Source of the DNA: Pseudomonadota bacterium
GTDB taxonomy: Bacteria; Pseudomonadota; Alphaproteobacteria; SMXQ01
Assembly (NCBI GenBank): GCA_022562375.1
Contig: JADFPK010000001.1
Span: 1 to 26,585 of the forward strand
Direction: 5' to 3'
DNA: 26,585 nt
The position numbers and the translations under genes are program-made. Shown here one piece after another: positions 7,580 to 15,018 of this stretch. Every line of letters begins with the position of its first letter. Within the stretch, counting starts at the first letter, position 1. Below the pieces are notes generated by a model that saw only the letters and a program-made list of their open reading frames with translations, made no database searches and was not told the origin of the DNA.

Positions 7580-7606
7580 GGGATAGACGGCACCCTCATC
7601 CGGGCG
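7567..7606 (+). promoter_or_regulatory. Intercistronic stem-loop between binding protein and permease
   Basis: CGCCCGGATG (7567-7576, inside the third repeat) is perfectly complementary to CATCCGGGCG (7597-7606). AGGG/CCCT inside the loop (7579-7582, 7593-7596) can extend the pairing. Repeats one and two offer the same 10 bases, so the 3' arm has three possible partners. No T tract follows, so mRNA protection or partial attenuation is more likely than full termination; this would favour the binding protein over the permease. Confidence 0.6.
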
Positions 7607-7655
7607 CGGCATTTCCGGGCGGACAGATGCGACGGTATGGCGTGAGAGAATTGGC

Positions 7656-9416
7656 GTGACGACGAAACCCGAGGCCATCGATTCCTTTTGGGCGCCCGAG
7701 GAGACCGCTGGCTTTTGGCGCCGGGCGCGGTCGGGCTTCGGCTATTCGCCGGCGGTCATCATCCTCGCCGGCGTGCTGCTGGCCCTGATCGTGCCGCCGA
7801 TCGTCTATCTGTTCCAGACCAGCTTCTACACCACGACCTTCGCCGGCGAGTTCGACAAGTTCACCTTCGGCTTCTACACCGAACTCGTCACCAACCCGCG
7901 GTTCTTCAACAATTTCGTCAATACCACGGTCTATGCCGTGGGATCGGCCATCTTCGCCATCGGCCTCGGCACCGCCCAGGCCTGGATCGTCGAGCGCACC
8001 AACACGCCGTTCCGCCAATACATGTTCCTGGTGGCGATCATCTCGCTTGGCATTCCCCATGTGCTTTACACCATCGCCTGGCTTCTGATCATGGGCAAGG
8101 CCGGACCGGTGAACGACATACTCCGGGCCATTACCGGCAGCCAGGAAGCGGTGCTGAATGTCTACTCCATGTGGGGCATGATCCTGATCGAGGGTGTCGG
8201 CTTCGCCCCCCTGGCGTTCCTGCTGCTGTCGTCGGTGTTCCGCTCCACCGACGCCTCCTTCGAGGAGGCGTCGATGATGAGCGGCGCCGGCATTTCCCAG
8301 ACCTTCCGCCACATTACCGCCAGGCTGGCGATGCCGGGGATCATGGCCCTGATGCTGCTGATCTTCATCCGCGCCTTCGAATCCTTCGAGGTGCCGGCGC
8401 TGGTCGGCCTCGCCGGCGGCATCAACGTCCTGACCACCGACATCTACGAGAGCATCCAAACGGAAATGCCGCCCAACTACGGCCAGTCGGGCGCCTTTTC
8501 GGTGGTCCTGCTGATGTGGGTGATGGTCCTGCTCTATTGGTACAACCAGCTTTCGCGCCATGCCGAGAGGTTCCAGACCATCACCGGCAAGGGCTACCGC
8601 CCGCGCCGGATGGACCTCGGCAAGTGGCGGTATTTGACCGCCGGGTCGCTGGTCCTGCTCTTCCTGCTGATCATCGGGTTGCCGGTCGGCATCGTCTTGT
8701 GGGCGTCCTTACAGCCCTATTACGAGGGGGTGACGGCCGAGTCGCTGGGGCGGTTCACCCTGGACAATTACGTCGAGGTCGCCAAGGCGGGGTCGTTCCG
8801 CGATTCCATCTTCAACACATTGATCCTCGGCACGGCGACCGCCACCGCCGTCGTCCCCTTCACGGCGCTTTGCGCCTGGCTCGCGGTGAGGCGCTACAAG
8901 GGCGGGTGGTTCCTCGATCAGATGGCGACCCTGCCGCTGATCTTCCCGGCCATCGTCATGGGGGTGGCGTTCCTGCAGGTCTTCCTGAACATGCCCTTCG
9001 GCCTCTATGGCACGCTGCTCTCGGTCGTCATCGCCTCGGTGGTGCGCGAAATGCCCTACGGCATGCGCTATTCCTATGCCGGCTTATTGCAGATCCACAC
9101 CGAGCTCGAGGAGGCGTCGGCGGTGTCCGGCGCCGGACAGGTCGGCACTTTCCTTCGCATCGTCATGCCCCTGGTCGCGCCGGCGATGATCACCTGTTGG
9201 CTGTTCCTGTTCCTCATCGCCGTCCGCGCGGTCTCCATGCCGATCCTGCTGGTCGGACCGAACTCGCAGATCGTCGCGGTGACGCTATTCGATCTTTGGG
9301 AAAACGGCCAGGTCACGGAACTCGCCGCCATGGGCATGGCGTGGATGGCGCTCATGACAGGCGTCAGTTGCCTGTTCTACATTGTCGTCCGGCGTTATCG
9401 ATTGAGTCTGCATTAG
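7656..9416 (+). CDS. Fused two-domain ABC importer permease (FbpB-like), copy 1
   Basis: The 586-residue membrane protein is a tandem fusion of two six-helix permease domains. Hydrophobic segments occur near 33-54, 90-110, 122-146, 170-192 and 228-240 and again in the second half. Each half has the cytoplasmic coupling (EAA) loop that docks on the ATPase: EEASMMSGAG (about 203-212) and EEASAVSGAG (about 485-494). GTG 7656 is the best start, although its ribosome site is weak. It lies between the binding protein and the ATPase and shares long near-identical stretches with the permease at 20043, so the two arose by duplication. Substrate is probably an organic acid instead of iron. Confidence 0.9.
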   Translation: MTTKPEAIDSFWAPEETAGFWRRARSGFGYSPAVIILAGVLLALIVPPIVYLFQTSFYTTTFAGEFDKFTFGFYTELVTNPRFFNNFVNTTVYAVGSAIFAIGLGTAQAWIVERTNTPFRQYMFLVAIISLGIPHVLYTIAWLLIMGKAGPVNDILRAITGSQEAVLNVYSMWGMILIEGVGFAPLAFLLLSSVFRSTDASFEEASMMSGAGISQTFRHITARLAMPGIMALMLLIFIRAFESFEVPALVGLAGGINVLTTDIYESIQTEMPPNYGQSGAFSVVLLMWVMVLLYWYNQLSRHAERFQTITGKGYRPRRMDLGKWRYLTAGSLVLLFLLIIGLPVGIVLWASLQPYYEGVTAESLGRFTLDNYVEVAKAGSFRDSIFNTLILGTATATAVVPFTALCAWLAVRRYKGGWFLDQMATLPLIFPAIVMGVAFLQVFLNMPFGLYGTLLSVVIASVVREMPYGMRYSYAGLLQIHTELEEASAVSGAGQVGTFLRIVMPLVAPAMITCWLFLFLIAVRAVSMPILLVGPNSQIVAVTLFDLWENGQVTELAAMGMAWMALMTGVSCLFYIVVRRYRLSLH

Positions 9417-9459
9417 CCATTTTGGAAGCGGCGGCCTATCGTCGCCCCTGGGAGGCCAT

Positions 9460-10584
9460 ATGATAGAGGTTGAAGAACTCAAGAAGCAGTATGTCAGCGC
9501 CGATGGCACGCCCGGCGGCGGCATCTTCGGGATCAGTTTCGAGGTCGCCGAGGGCGAGTTGTTCACCCTGCTGGGCCCGTCGGGCTGCGGCAAGACGACG
9601 ACGCTGAGGTCGATCGCCGGTCTCGAGCATCCCGACAGGGGACGGATCAGCCTGACCGGCAAGGACATCTATAATTCCGTCACCAGGGTCTCGGTTCCGA
9701 TGTACGAACGCGACATCGGCATGGTGTTCCAGTCCTACGCCATCTGGCCCCACATGAACGTGTTCGAGAACGCCGCCTATCCCCTGAGGGTCTCCAAGAC
9801 CAGGAAATTCTCGAGGAAGGAAATCCACGAAAAGGTGGTGGAAATCCTCGAGATGGTGGGGTTGGGCGAGTTCATCCGCCGTCCCTCGACCCAGCTCAGC
9901 GGCGGCCAGCAGCAGCGCCTGGCCCTTGCCCGGGCGCTGACCCGCGAGCCGCGCCTGCTTCTGCTGGACGAGCCCCTGAGCAACCTCGACGCCCAGCTTC
10001 GTGAACAGATGCGGGTCGAATTGAAGCGCCTGCAGCAGGAGTGGGGCGTGACGACGATCTACGTCACCCATGACCAGTCCGAGGCCTTGGCCATATCGGA
10101 CCGCATCGCCGTCATGAACGAGGGGTTGATCATGCAGATCGGTACGCCCAAGGAAATCTACAACCGTCCGACATCCGAGTTCGTCGCCCACTTCATCGGC
10201 AAGACCAACCTCATTCACGGCGACCTCGCCGCCGATGCCGCCGCCGGCGCTTTGGCCAAGGTGACGACGGAACTCGGGCCGTTGCAGTGCACCTTCCCGG
10301 CGGCCGTCCCGGCGACCGGGAAGATCGCCGTCGTCGTCCGTCCCGAGAGCGTCGTCATCGCCAAGCAGGGCAGCGCCGAGGCGGGTGGATTTTCGGCGGT
10401 CAACCGCATCGAGGGCGTGGTGCGGAGCGAAATCTATCTCGGTGAAATCATCGAATATAACGTCGTCACGGACAACGGCGCCGAGATCGTCATCCGCGTT
10501 CCGCCGGGCAAGGATGTTGGCAAGGACGACAAGGTGCTGATGCACTTTCCGCCGGAAAACACCGTCGCCCTGATCGAAAAATAG
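9460..10584 (+). CDS. ABC importer ATPase with TOBE domain
   Basis: The 374-residue protein has all ATPase motifs: Walker A GPSGCGKT (39-46), Q-loop Gln91 (VFQSYAIWPH), signature LSGGQ (146-150), Walker B LLLLDE (166-171) and switch His204 (YVTHDQSEAL). The C-terminal third is a TOBE regulatory domain as in the PotA/FbpC class. ATG 9460 has TGGGAGG a few bases upstream. It is the third gene of the binding protein-permease-ATPase unit. It is the only transport ATPase in the window although there are two permeases and three binding proteins, so it may serve both permeases. Confidence 0.93.
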   Translation: MIEVEELKKQYVSADGTPGGGIFGISFEVAEGELFTLLGPSGCGKTTTLRSIAGLEHPDRGRISLTGKDIYNSVTRVSVPMYERDIGMVFQSYAIWPHMNVFENAAYPLRVSKTRKFSRKEIHEKVVEILEMVGLGEFIRRPSTQLSGGQQQRLALARALTREPRLLLLDEPLSNLDAQLREQMRVELKRLQQEWGVTTIYVTHDQSEALAISDRIAVMNEGLIMQIGTPKEIYNRPTSEFVAHFIGKTNLIHGDLAADAAAGALAKVTTELGPLQCTFPAAVPATGKIAVVVRPESVVIAKQGSAEAGGFSAVNRIEGVVRSEIYLGEIIEYNVVTDNGAEIVIRVPPGKDVGKDDKVLMHFPPENTVALIEK

Positions 10585-10627
10585 GGCTCCAGGGTAAAGA
10601 GAGCTTGAAAAGACAGGGCGAATTGAC

Positions 10628-12841
10628 GTGAAACCACATCCCATGGACGACGACGCGTCGGCGGAGCGATCGCGTCGAATGGTCGCCGCCCTGTTGCGCC
10701 CGAAGAGCATCGCCATCATCGGCGCTACCGACCGGCCCGGAAGCTGGACCGCCCGGATTTGGCGCAACCTTCAACGCTATGGCTTCCCCGGCGCCGTCTA
10801 TCCGGTCAACCCCAAGCGGGACACCATCTGGGAGGTGAAATGCCATGCCGACGTCGCCTCGCTGCCCGAGCCCGCCGATCATCTCGTCGTCCTGGTTCCG
10901 GCCAAGGCCGTCCCCGGCGTTCTGGCCAGCGGCGCCGAGGCGGGGGCGCGCAGCGCCACCATCTTCACGTCGGGTTTCGACGAGGCCGAAGACGCCGACG
11001 GCCAGGCTTTGGGGAGGGAGCTCAAGGCGGTCATAGAGCAGACCGGACTGGCGGTGTCCGGCCCCAACTGCCTCGGCAATATCGCCGCGCCGACGCCCTT
11101 GATGACCATGACCGACGACCGGCCGCAGACCATCGGACCCGGTCCCGTCGCCATCGTCGGGCAAAGCGGCGGGCTTCTCATGGCGATCAAGCGGACGCTG
11201 GAGGAGCGTGGCGTGCAGTCCGGCTATGTGGTCACCAGCGGCAACGAGACCGGCCTCACTTCCGCCGATTATATCCACTATTTCGCCGCCGACGAGGACA
11301 CGCGGGTGATCGTCTCCTACCTCGATGCGGTCCAGGACCCGCCAGCCTATCTCGCCGCCTGCCGCGCCGCCCGCGCCGCCGGCAAGCCGGTGGTGGTGGT
11401 CAAGATCGGCCTCTCGGCGGCGGGCCGGGCGGCGGCGATGACCCATACCGGCACGCTTGCCGGCAGCGTCGAGGCCTTCGACGCCATCGCCGGCGAGGCC
11501 GGGGCGGTGCGCGTCGACACCCTCGATGACGCCATCGAAGCGGTGGAATATTTCCTCCACGCGCCGCTGCCCAAGGGCGCCAATCTCGGCGCCATCACCT
11601 ATTCCGGGGCGTTGCGGGGGCTATTGCTCGACCGCCTGCCCAAGACCGGGCTCCATTTCCCCGAACTCGCCGATGCGACCAAGGAGAAGCTCGAAAGCAT
11701 GCTCGGCGCCGGCGCCCTGGTCGGCAACCCGCTCGACGGCGGCTTCGCCGCGGTGACCAGCGAGGATATCTTCATCGCCTGCATCGAGGCGATGATCGCC
11801 GATCCGGGGATCGACATGGTGTTGTTGCAAGAGGAAATCCCGCGCGTCGGCGGCACCCGGAAGACAAACACCCTGAAACGGGTCGAGGCCCTGGCGGCAA
11901 AGAGTTTGGCCAAGCCGGTGGTGTTCTTCTCGATGATTTCCCACGGCCTGACGGACTACGCCCGTGAGCTCAAGGGCGAACTTGGCCACCTTCCCTTCCT
12001 TCATGAAGTGGAGAAGTCGCTGCGCGCCATCGGCGCCGTCACGGCTTATGCGGCGGCCGGCCGCCGGGCCGAGGCCGCCGCGTCCGGGTCCGGGTCCGGG
12101 GCCGAGGCACTACCCGACGCCCCGGCCGTGGAGGCGGTGCGAAGGGCGGCCGGGGAAGCCTCGGCGCCGCGCGCCCTTAACGAAGTGGAATCCAAGGCGT
12201 TGCTCGCCGCCTACGGCATCCCCCTGCCCGAAGAGACGCTCGTCGCCTCGGCCGATGAAGCGGTGGCGGCGGCCGAACGGCTGGGCTGGCCGGTGGTGCT
12301 CAAGGCGGTGTCATCGAAGATCACCCACAAATCCGACGCCGGCGCGGTGTTGCTCGGCCTGGCCTCGGCGGCGGCGGTGGAGGCGGGTTATCAGGCGATC
12401 TCGGCCAATGTCGAGGCCCACCGGCCCGGTACGGCGCTCGACGGCATGCTCGTCGCCAAACAGGTCACCGGGGGCCTGGAGCTGGTGCTGGGCGTCAGCC
12501 GCGATCCCGAGATGGGGCCGGTGGTGATGTTCGGCACCGGCGGGGTGTGGCTCGAGCTCTACAAGGACGTCGCCTTCTCGGGCGCGCCGCTCGACGCCGA
12601 CCGGGCCGAGGCGATGATCGCGAAAACCCACGCCGACCGCCTGATCGACGGTTACCGCGGGGCGCCGGCGGCGGACCGCCGGGCGGTGATCGACGCGCTG
12701 GTCTCGCTCGGGCGCATCGCCGATGATCTCGGCGATGTCATCGAATCGATCGACATCAACCCCTTCGTCGCGCTCGAAGACGGCAACGGCGGCTATGCCC
12801 TCGACGGGCTCGTCGTCGTCCGTCCGTCCGGCAACTTGTAA
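10628..12841 (+). CDS. Fused NDP-forming acyl-CoA synthetase, copy 2 (FerA-like candidate)
   Basis: The 737-residue protein has the same domain order as the copy at 4227: CoA-binding domain (IAIIGATDRPGSW from about residue 28), phospho-histidine loop MTHTGTLAGS with His273, and C-terminal ATP-grasp domain (VLKAVSSKITHKSDAGA). A flexible Ala/Gly/Ser linker near 482-515, encoded partly by TCCGGG three times (12083-12100), joins the halves. It lies just upstream of a hydroxycinnamoyl-CoA hydratase-lyase-like gene. As I recall, the Sphingobium SYK-6 feruloyl-CoA synthetase FerA belongs to this same superfamily and is paired with FerB, so an arylpropenoate activator is a reasonable guess. GTG 10628 or ATG 10643 may be the start; neither has a strong ribosome site. 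Confidence 0.88.
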   Translation: MKPHPMDDDASAERSRRMVAALLRPKSIAIIGATDRPGSWTARIWRNLQRYGFPGAVYPVNPKRDTIWEVKCHADVASLPEPADHLVVLVPAKAVPGVLASGAEAGARSATIFTSGFDEAEDADGQALGRELKAVIEQTGLAVSGPNCLGNIAAPTPLMTMTDDRPQTIGPGPVAIVGQSGGLLMAIKRTLEERGVQSGYVVTSGNETGLTSADYIHYFAADEDTRVIVSYLDAVQDPPAYLAACRAARAAGKPVVVVKIGLSAAGRAAAMTHTGTLAGSVEAFDAIAGEAGAVRVDTLDDAIEAVEYFLHAPLPKGANLGAITYSGALRGLLLDRLPKTGLHFPELADATKEKLESMLGAGALVGNPLDGGFAAVTSEDIFIACIEAMIADPGIDMVLLQEEIPRVGGTRKTNTLKRVEALAAKSLAKPVVFFSMISHGLTDYARELKGELGHLPFLHEVEKSLRAIGAVTAYAAAGRRAEAAASGSGSGAEALPDAPAVEAVRRAAGEASAPRALNEVESKALLAAYGIPLPEETLVASADEAVAAAERLGWPVVLKAVSSKITHKSDAGAVLLGLASAAAVEAGYQAISANVEAHRPGTALDGMLVAKQVTGGLELVLGVSRDPEMGPVVMFGTGGVWLELYKDVAFSGAPLDADRAEAMIAKTHADRLIDGYRGAPAADRRAVIDALVSLGRIADDLGDVIESIDINPFVALEDGNGGYALDGLVVVRPSGNL

Positions 12842-12905
12842 TGGCCAGGTGCGGCTGATACCCTTATGGCCAGATCGTAAAAAAACCGGCGGTCGATAGC
12901 GCCGA

Positions 12906-12947
12906 ATCGGGGCCCGCGGCCGATTGCCGAGAAACAAAAGCCCCGAT
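12906..12947 (+). promoter_or_regulatory. Inverted repeat in the hydratase-lyase leader
   Basis: ATCGGGGC (12906-12913) is perfectly complementary to GCCCCGAT (12940-12947), three bases before the AGGGAGG ribosome site. AATCGG/CCGATT can form a smaller alternative hairpin using the same 5' bases. It could modulate translation or be a relic; function is not shown. Confidence 0.35.
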
Positions 12948-12966
12948 GACAGGGAGGACAGGCCGA

Positions 12967-13800
12967 ATGGCCGATTACTCATACGAAAACATCAAGATCG
13001 AAAAAGCAGACGGTATCACCTGGCTCATCCTGAACCGGCCCGAGAAGCGCAACGCCATGAGCCCCCAGCTCCATTACGAGGCCGACGATGCGTTGGCGAA
13101 GCTCGAGACCGATCCCGAGACCAAGGTTCTGGTGCTTACCGGGGCGGGAGACGAGGCGTTCTGCGCCGGTCAGGATCTGAGGCTCTATTTCCGTGGCACC
13201 GCCGACGACCCGGTGGAGCGGGCGAAAGCGGCCCACGCTTCCAATAGCTGGCGGTGGCGGCGGCTTTCCACTTTTCCCAGGCCGACCATCGCCATGGTCA
13301 ACGGCTATTGCTTCGGCGGCGCCTTCACGCCGGTCTGCGCCTGCGATTTCGCCATCGCCGCGGAGGACGCGGTGTTCGGTCTCTCCGAGATCAACTGGGG
13401 CATCCTTCCCGGCGGCATCGTCAGCTGGAACGTCGCCGACGTCATGAGTTACCGGGACGCGATCTATTACGCCGTCACCGGCGATACCTTCGACGGCAAG
13501 AAGGCGGAGGAGATTCGCTTCATCAACTACGCGGTGCCGAAGGAGAAGCTGCGCGAGGAGACCATCAAATTGGCCCGGAAGCTGATGGAGAAGAACCCGG
13601 TCGCCGTGCGCTACACCAAGGAGGCGATCCGCGCCGTGCGCCACATGAGCCTGGACCAGGCCGCCGATTACCTCAGGGCCAAGAGCGACGCGCTCAAAGC
13701 CGCGGACAAGGAGAAGGGCCGCATCGAAGGCATGAAGCAGTTCCTCGACGACAAGACTTACCGTCCGGGCTTCGAGCCTTACAAGCGCCAGGCGGGCTGA
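12967..13800 (+). CDS. Hydroxycinnamoyl-CoA hydratase-lyase-like crotonase (FerB/Ech-like)
   Basis: The 277-residue crotonase-fold enzyme strongly resembles p-hydroxycinnamoyl-CoA hydratase-lyase: NRPEKRNAMSP (23-33), TIAMVNGYCFGGAF (107-120), FGLSEINWGI (137-146) and EGMKQFLDDK (254-263) are shared. That enzyme hydrates feruloyl- or coumaroyl-CoA and cleaves it to an aromatic aldehyde and acetyl-CoA. Catalytic Glu141, oxyanion Gly118, Trp144 and Tyr74 are kept. By my alignment to the Pseudomonas enzyme, Met70 is replaced by Gln69, Ser123 by Thr121, and phenol-binding Tyr239 by Arg237, so the substrate may lack the para-hydroxyl or carry a charge. ATG 12967 follows AGGGAGG (12951-12957). The acyl-CoA synthetase upstream would provide its substrate. 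No aldehyde dehydrogenase is in the window. Confidence 0.85.
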   Translation: MADYSYENIKIEKADGITWLILNRPEKRNAMSPQLHYEADDALAKLETDPETKVLVLTGAGDEAFCAGQDLRLYFRGTADDPVERAKAAHASNSWRWRRLSTFPRPTIAMVNGYCFGGAFTPVCACDFAIAAEDAVFGLSEINWGILPGGIVSWNVADVMSYRDAIYYAVTGDTFDGKKAEEIRFINYAVPKEKLREETIKLARKLMEKNPVAVRYTKEAIRAVRHMSLDQAADYLRAKSDALKAADKEKGRIEGMKQFLDDKTYRPGFEPYKRQAG

Positions 13801-13860
13801 GGGGGGATCGAGCGGGCGGGCCCGGTCCCGCGCCGCGGCCAGGCGCCGGCCGGCCTAAGG

Positions 13861-13999
13861 CCGGCGGCGGTCCTGCCCCAAGGCCCGCGATACGCCTCCG
13901 GCTCGGTTGTCATCGCGCTTGGCCTGGCGCTCGGTTTTTCGGCGTTCCGCCAGTTCCGCCGCCACGCCGCCAGCTTCAGGACCAATGAGCCGCCGACGG
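13861..13999 (+). pseudogene. Internal remnant of an ICMT-like membrane methyltransferase
   Basis: Translation from 13861 gives PAAVLPQGPRYASGSVV and then IALGLALGFSAFRQFRRH. It lines up with residues 47 to about 91 of the intact ICMT-family protein at 25840 (PVAVLPQGPRYAAG..., AVRQFRRH), with clear DNA-level similarity as well. It has no start, no N-terminus and none of the C-terminal catalytic region. It stops being alignable at about 14000, where an unrelated remnant begins. Confidence 0.8.
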
Positions 14000-14003
14000 G
14001 CTT

Positions 14004-14165
14004 TTCATCGGCGGCGGCAACTGGATTTCCCAGCCCGTGGTCGAACGCCTGGAGGAAGAGTTCGACAAGCCGGCTTACTGCAATCAAGGCGCGATGATCT
14101 GGGAAACCTTTCATCGCCTCGACTGCTGGCGGCCGATCCCGGGCCACGGGCGTTTGTTGGCGTAA
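14004..14165 (+). pseudogene. C-terminal remnant of a maleate isomerase/AMDase-family protein
   Basis: Reading from 14004 gives FIGGGNWISQPVVERLEEEF, then DKPAYCNQGAMIWETFHRLD, and ends IPGHGRLLA with stop TAA 14163-14165. The CNQGAMIW and GHGRLL features match the end of the Asp/Glu-racemase superfamily (maleate isomerase, arylmalonate decarboxylase). The second catalytic cysteine of that family (SCT) reads GGG here. The frame differs from the ICMT remnant just upstream, so the two form a broken junction and not a fusion gene. Confidence 0.75.
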
Positions 14166-14208
14166 CCCGGACGCGTCATTGGAAAGTTCGATACAGGGAG
14201 GATCGAGG

Positions 14209-14928
14209 ATGGTTCGCGTAGCTTTCGTCATCGGCGAGTACCCGCCCGAGGAGCGCAAACGCCGCGAGGACGTGGCGCTTTCCTATTCGACGGGCGAGGT
14301 GGAGGTCGGCATCGTATCGGTCGGCGCCAGCCCCTATTACGGCCTCGGGCCGGCGGAGATTCAGCTCGTCGCGCCTTATTTCCACGATGCCTACATCCGG
14401 GCCGAGGAGGAAGGTTATGACGCGGTGGTGCCGCTCGGCATGCTCGACCTCGGGGTCGATGGCGGCCGGTCCTTGGTGAATATCCCCGTCATCGGGCCGT
14501 CCCAGGCGTCGCTCCATATCGCCGCCCTGCTCGGCGAACGCTTCGGCCTGGTTTGCTATCACGCGGCGGCGATCCCCCGCCACCGCATCCAGATCCGCGG
14601 CTTCGGCATGGAAAATTGGATCGCCGGGTACCGCGGCGTCGGCATGCAACTCAAGGACATGGCGGAAAACCGCGATAAGATGGTGGAGACCTTCGTCGCC
14701 CAAGCGCGGTCCCTGATCGACGACGACGGCGCCGATGTCATCATCCCCCACGGCATCAGCCAGTGCCCGGTGCACATCAAGCCGGACTGGTTGACGAACG
14801 AGCTCGGCGTGCCCGTGGTCGAGGGGATCGGCGCGCCGATACGCATGGCGGCGATGCTGGCGGGGCTGGGTTTGAAACACAGCCGCGTCCGTTGGCCGAA
14901 ATCGGACACCAAGCCGGCCCTTCCCTGA
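14209..14928 (+). CDS. Asp/Glu/hydantoin racemase-fold protein lacking catalytic Cys, copy 1
   Basis: The 239-residue protein follows the hydantoin racemase pattern (YDAVVPLGMLDLGVDGGRSL, IPVIGPSQASLH, LGVPVVEGIGAPIRMA, LAGLGLKHSR). Both catalytic cysteines are missing: the ACFDDPG position reads LGMLDLG (Gly77), and the GCAG position reads PHGI (His181). Cys186 is nearby but out of place. Cofactor-independent racemisation needs both cysteines, so another reaction (lyase, decarboxylase, hydrolase) or ligand binding is more likely. It shares IRGFGMENW (129-137) with its paralogue at 21985 (IRAYGMGNF), suggesting a distinct subfamily. ATG 14209 is chosen for AGGGAGG about 8 bases before it. It is followed by a binding-protein gene. 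Confidence 0.82.
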   Translation: MVRVAFVIGEYPPEERKRREDVALSYSTGEVEVGIVSVGASPYYGLGPAEIQLVAPYFHDAYIRAEEEGYDAVVPLGMLDLGVDGGRSLVNIPVIGPSQASLHIAALLGERFGLVCYHAAAIPRHRIQIRGFGMENWIAGYRGVGMQLKDMAENRDKMVETFVAQARSLIDDDGADVIIPHGISQCPVHIKPDWLTNELGVPVVEGIGAPIRMAAMLAGLGLKHSRVRWPKSDTKPALP

Positions 14929-15018
14929 GCGCCGGCCGTCATGCCGGCGGGGGACGGGACAAAACCATATGCGAATTTGCAAGTGTGCCAATCGAAAACA
15001 GAATTGGGAGGAAACATC

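Larger units (their letters stand above)
13801..14208. other. Gene-poor stretch holding two gene remnants
   Basis: Between the hydratase-lyase stop and ATG 14209 there is no intact gene. The first 60 bases are GC-rich with a GGCCGGCCTAAGGCCGGC palindromic patch (13847-13864). Two remnants follow (13861-13999 and 14004-14165). The last 40 bases carry the ribosome site AGGGAGG for the next gene. Confidence 0.7.

Noticed and set aside
6423..10584. Ferric iron uptake operon
   Set aside because: The family resemblance is real, but the tyrosine pair is replaced by histidines and the neighbours are catabolic.
9436..10767. Long minus-strand open frame opposite the ABC ATPase; similar ones at 1248-2606 and 10490-11560
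   Set aside because: They are antisense shadows with no recognisable domain, and the plus-strand proteins have complete motifs.
12083..12100. TCCGGG three times as a phase-variable tract
   Set aside because: The unit is six bases, so changes would stay in frame; it encodes a flexible Ser-Gly linker between domains.
13861..14165. A functional fusion gene of methyltransferase and isomerase
   Set aside because: The two parts are in different frames, and the first lacks both ends.
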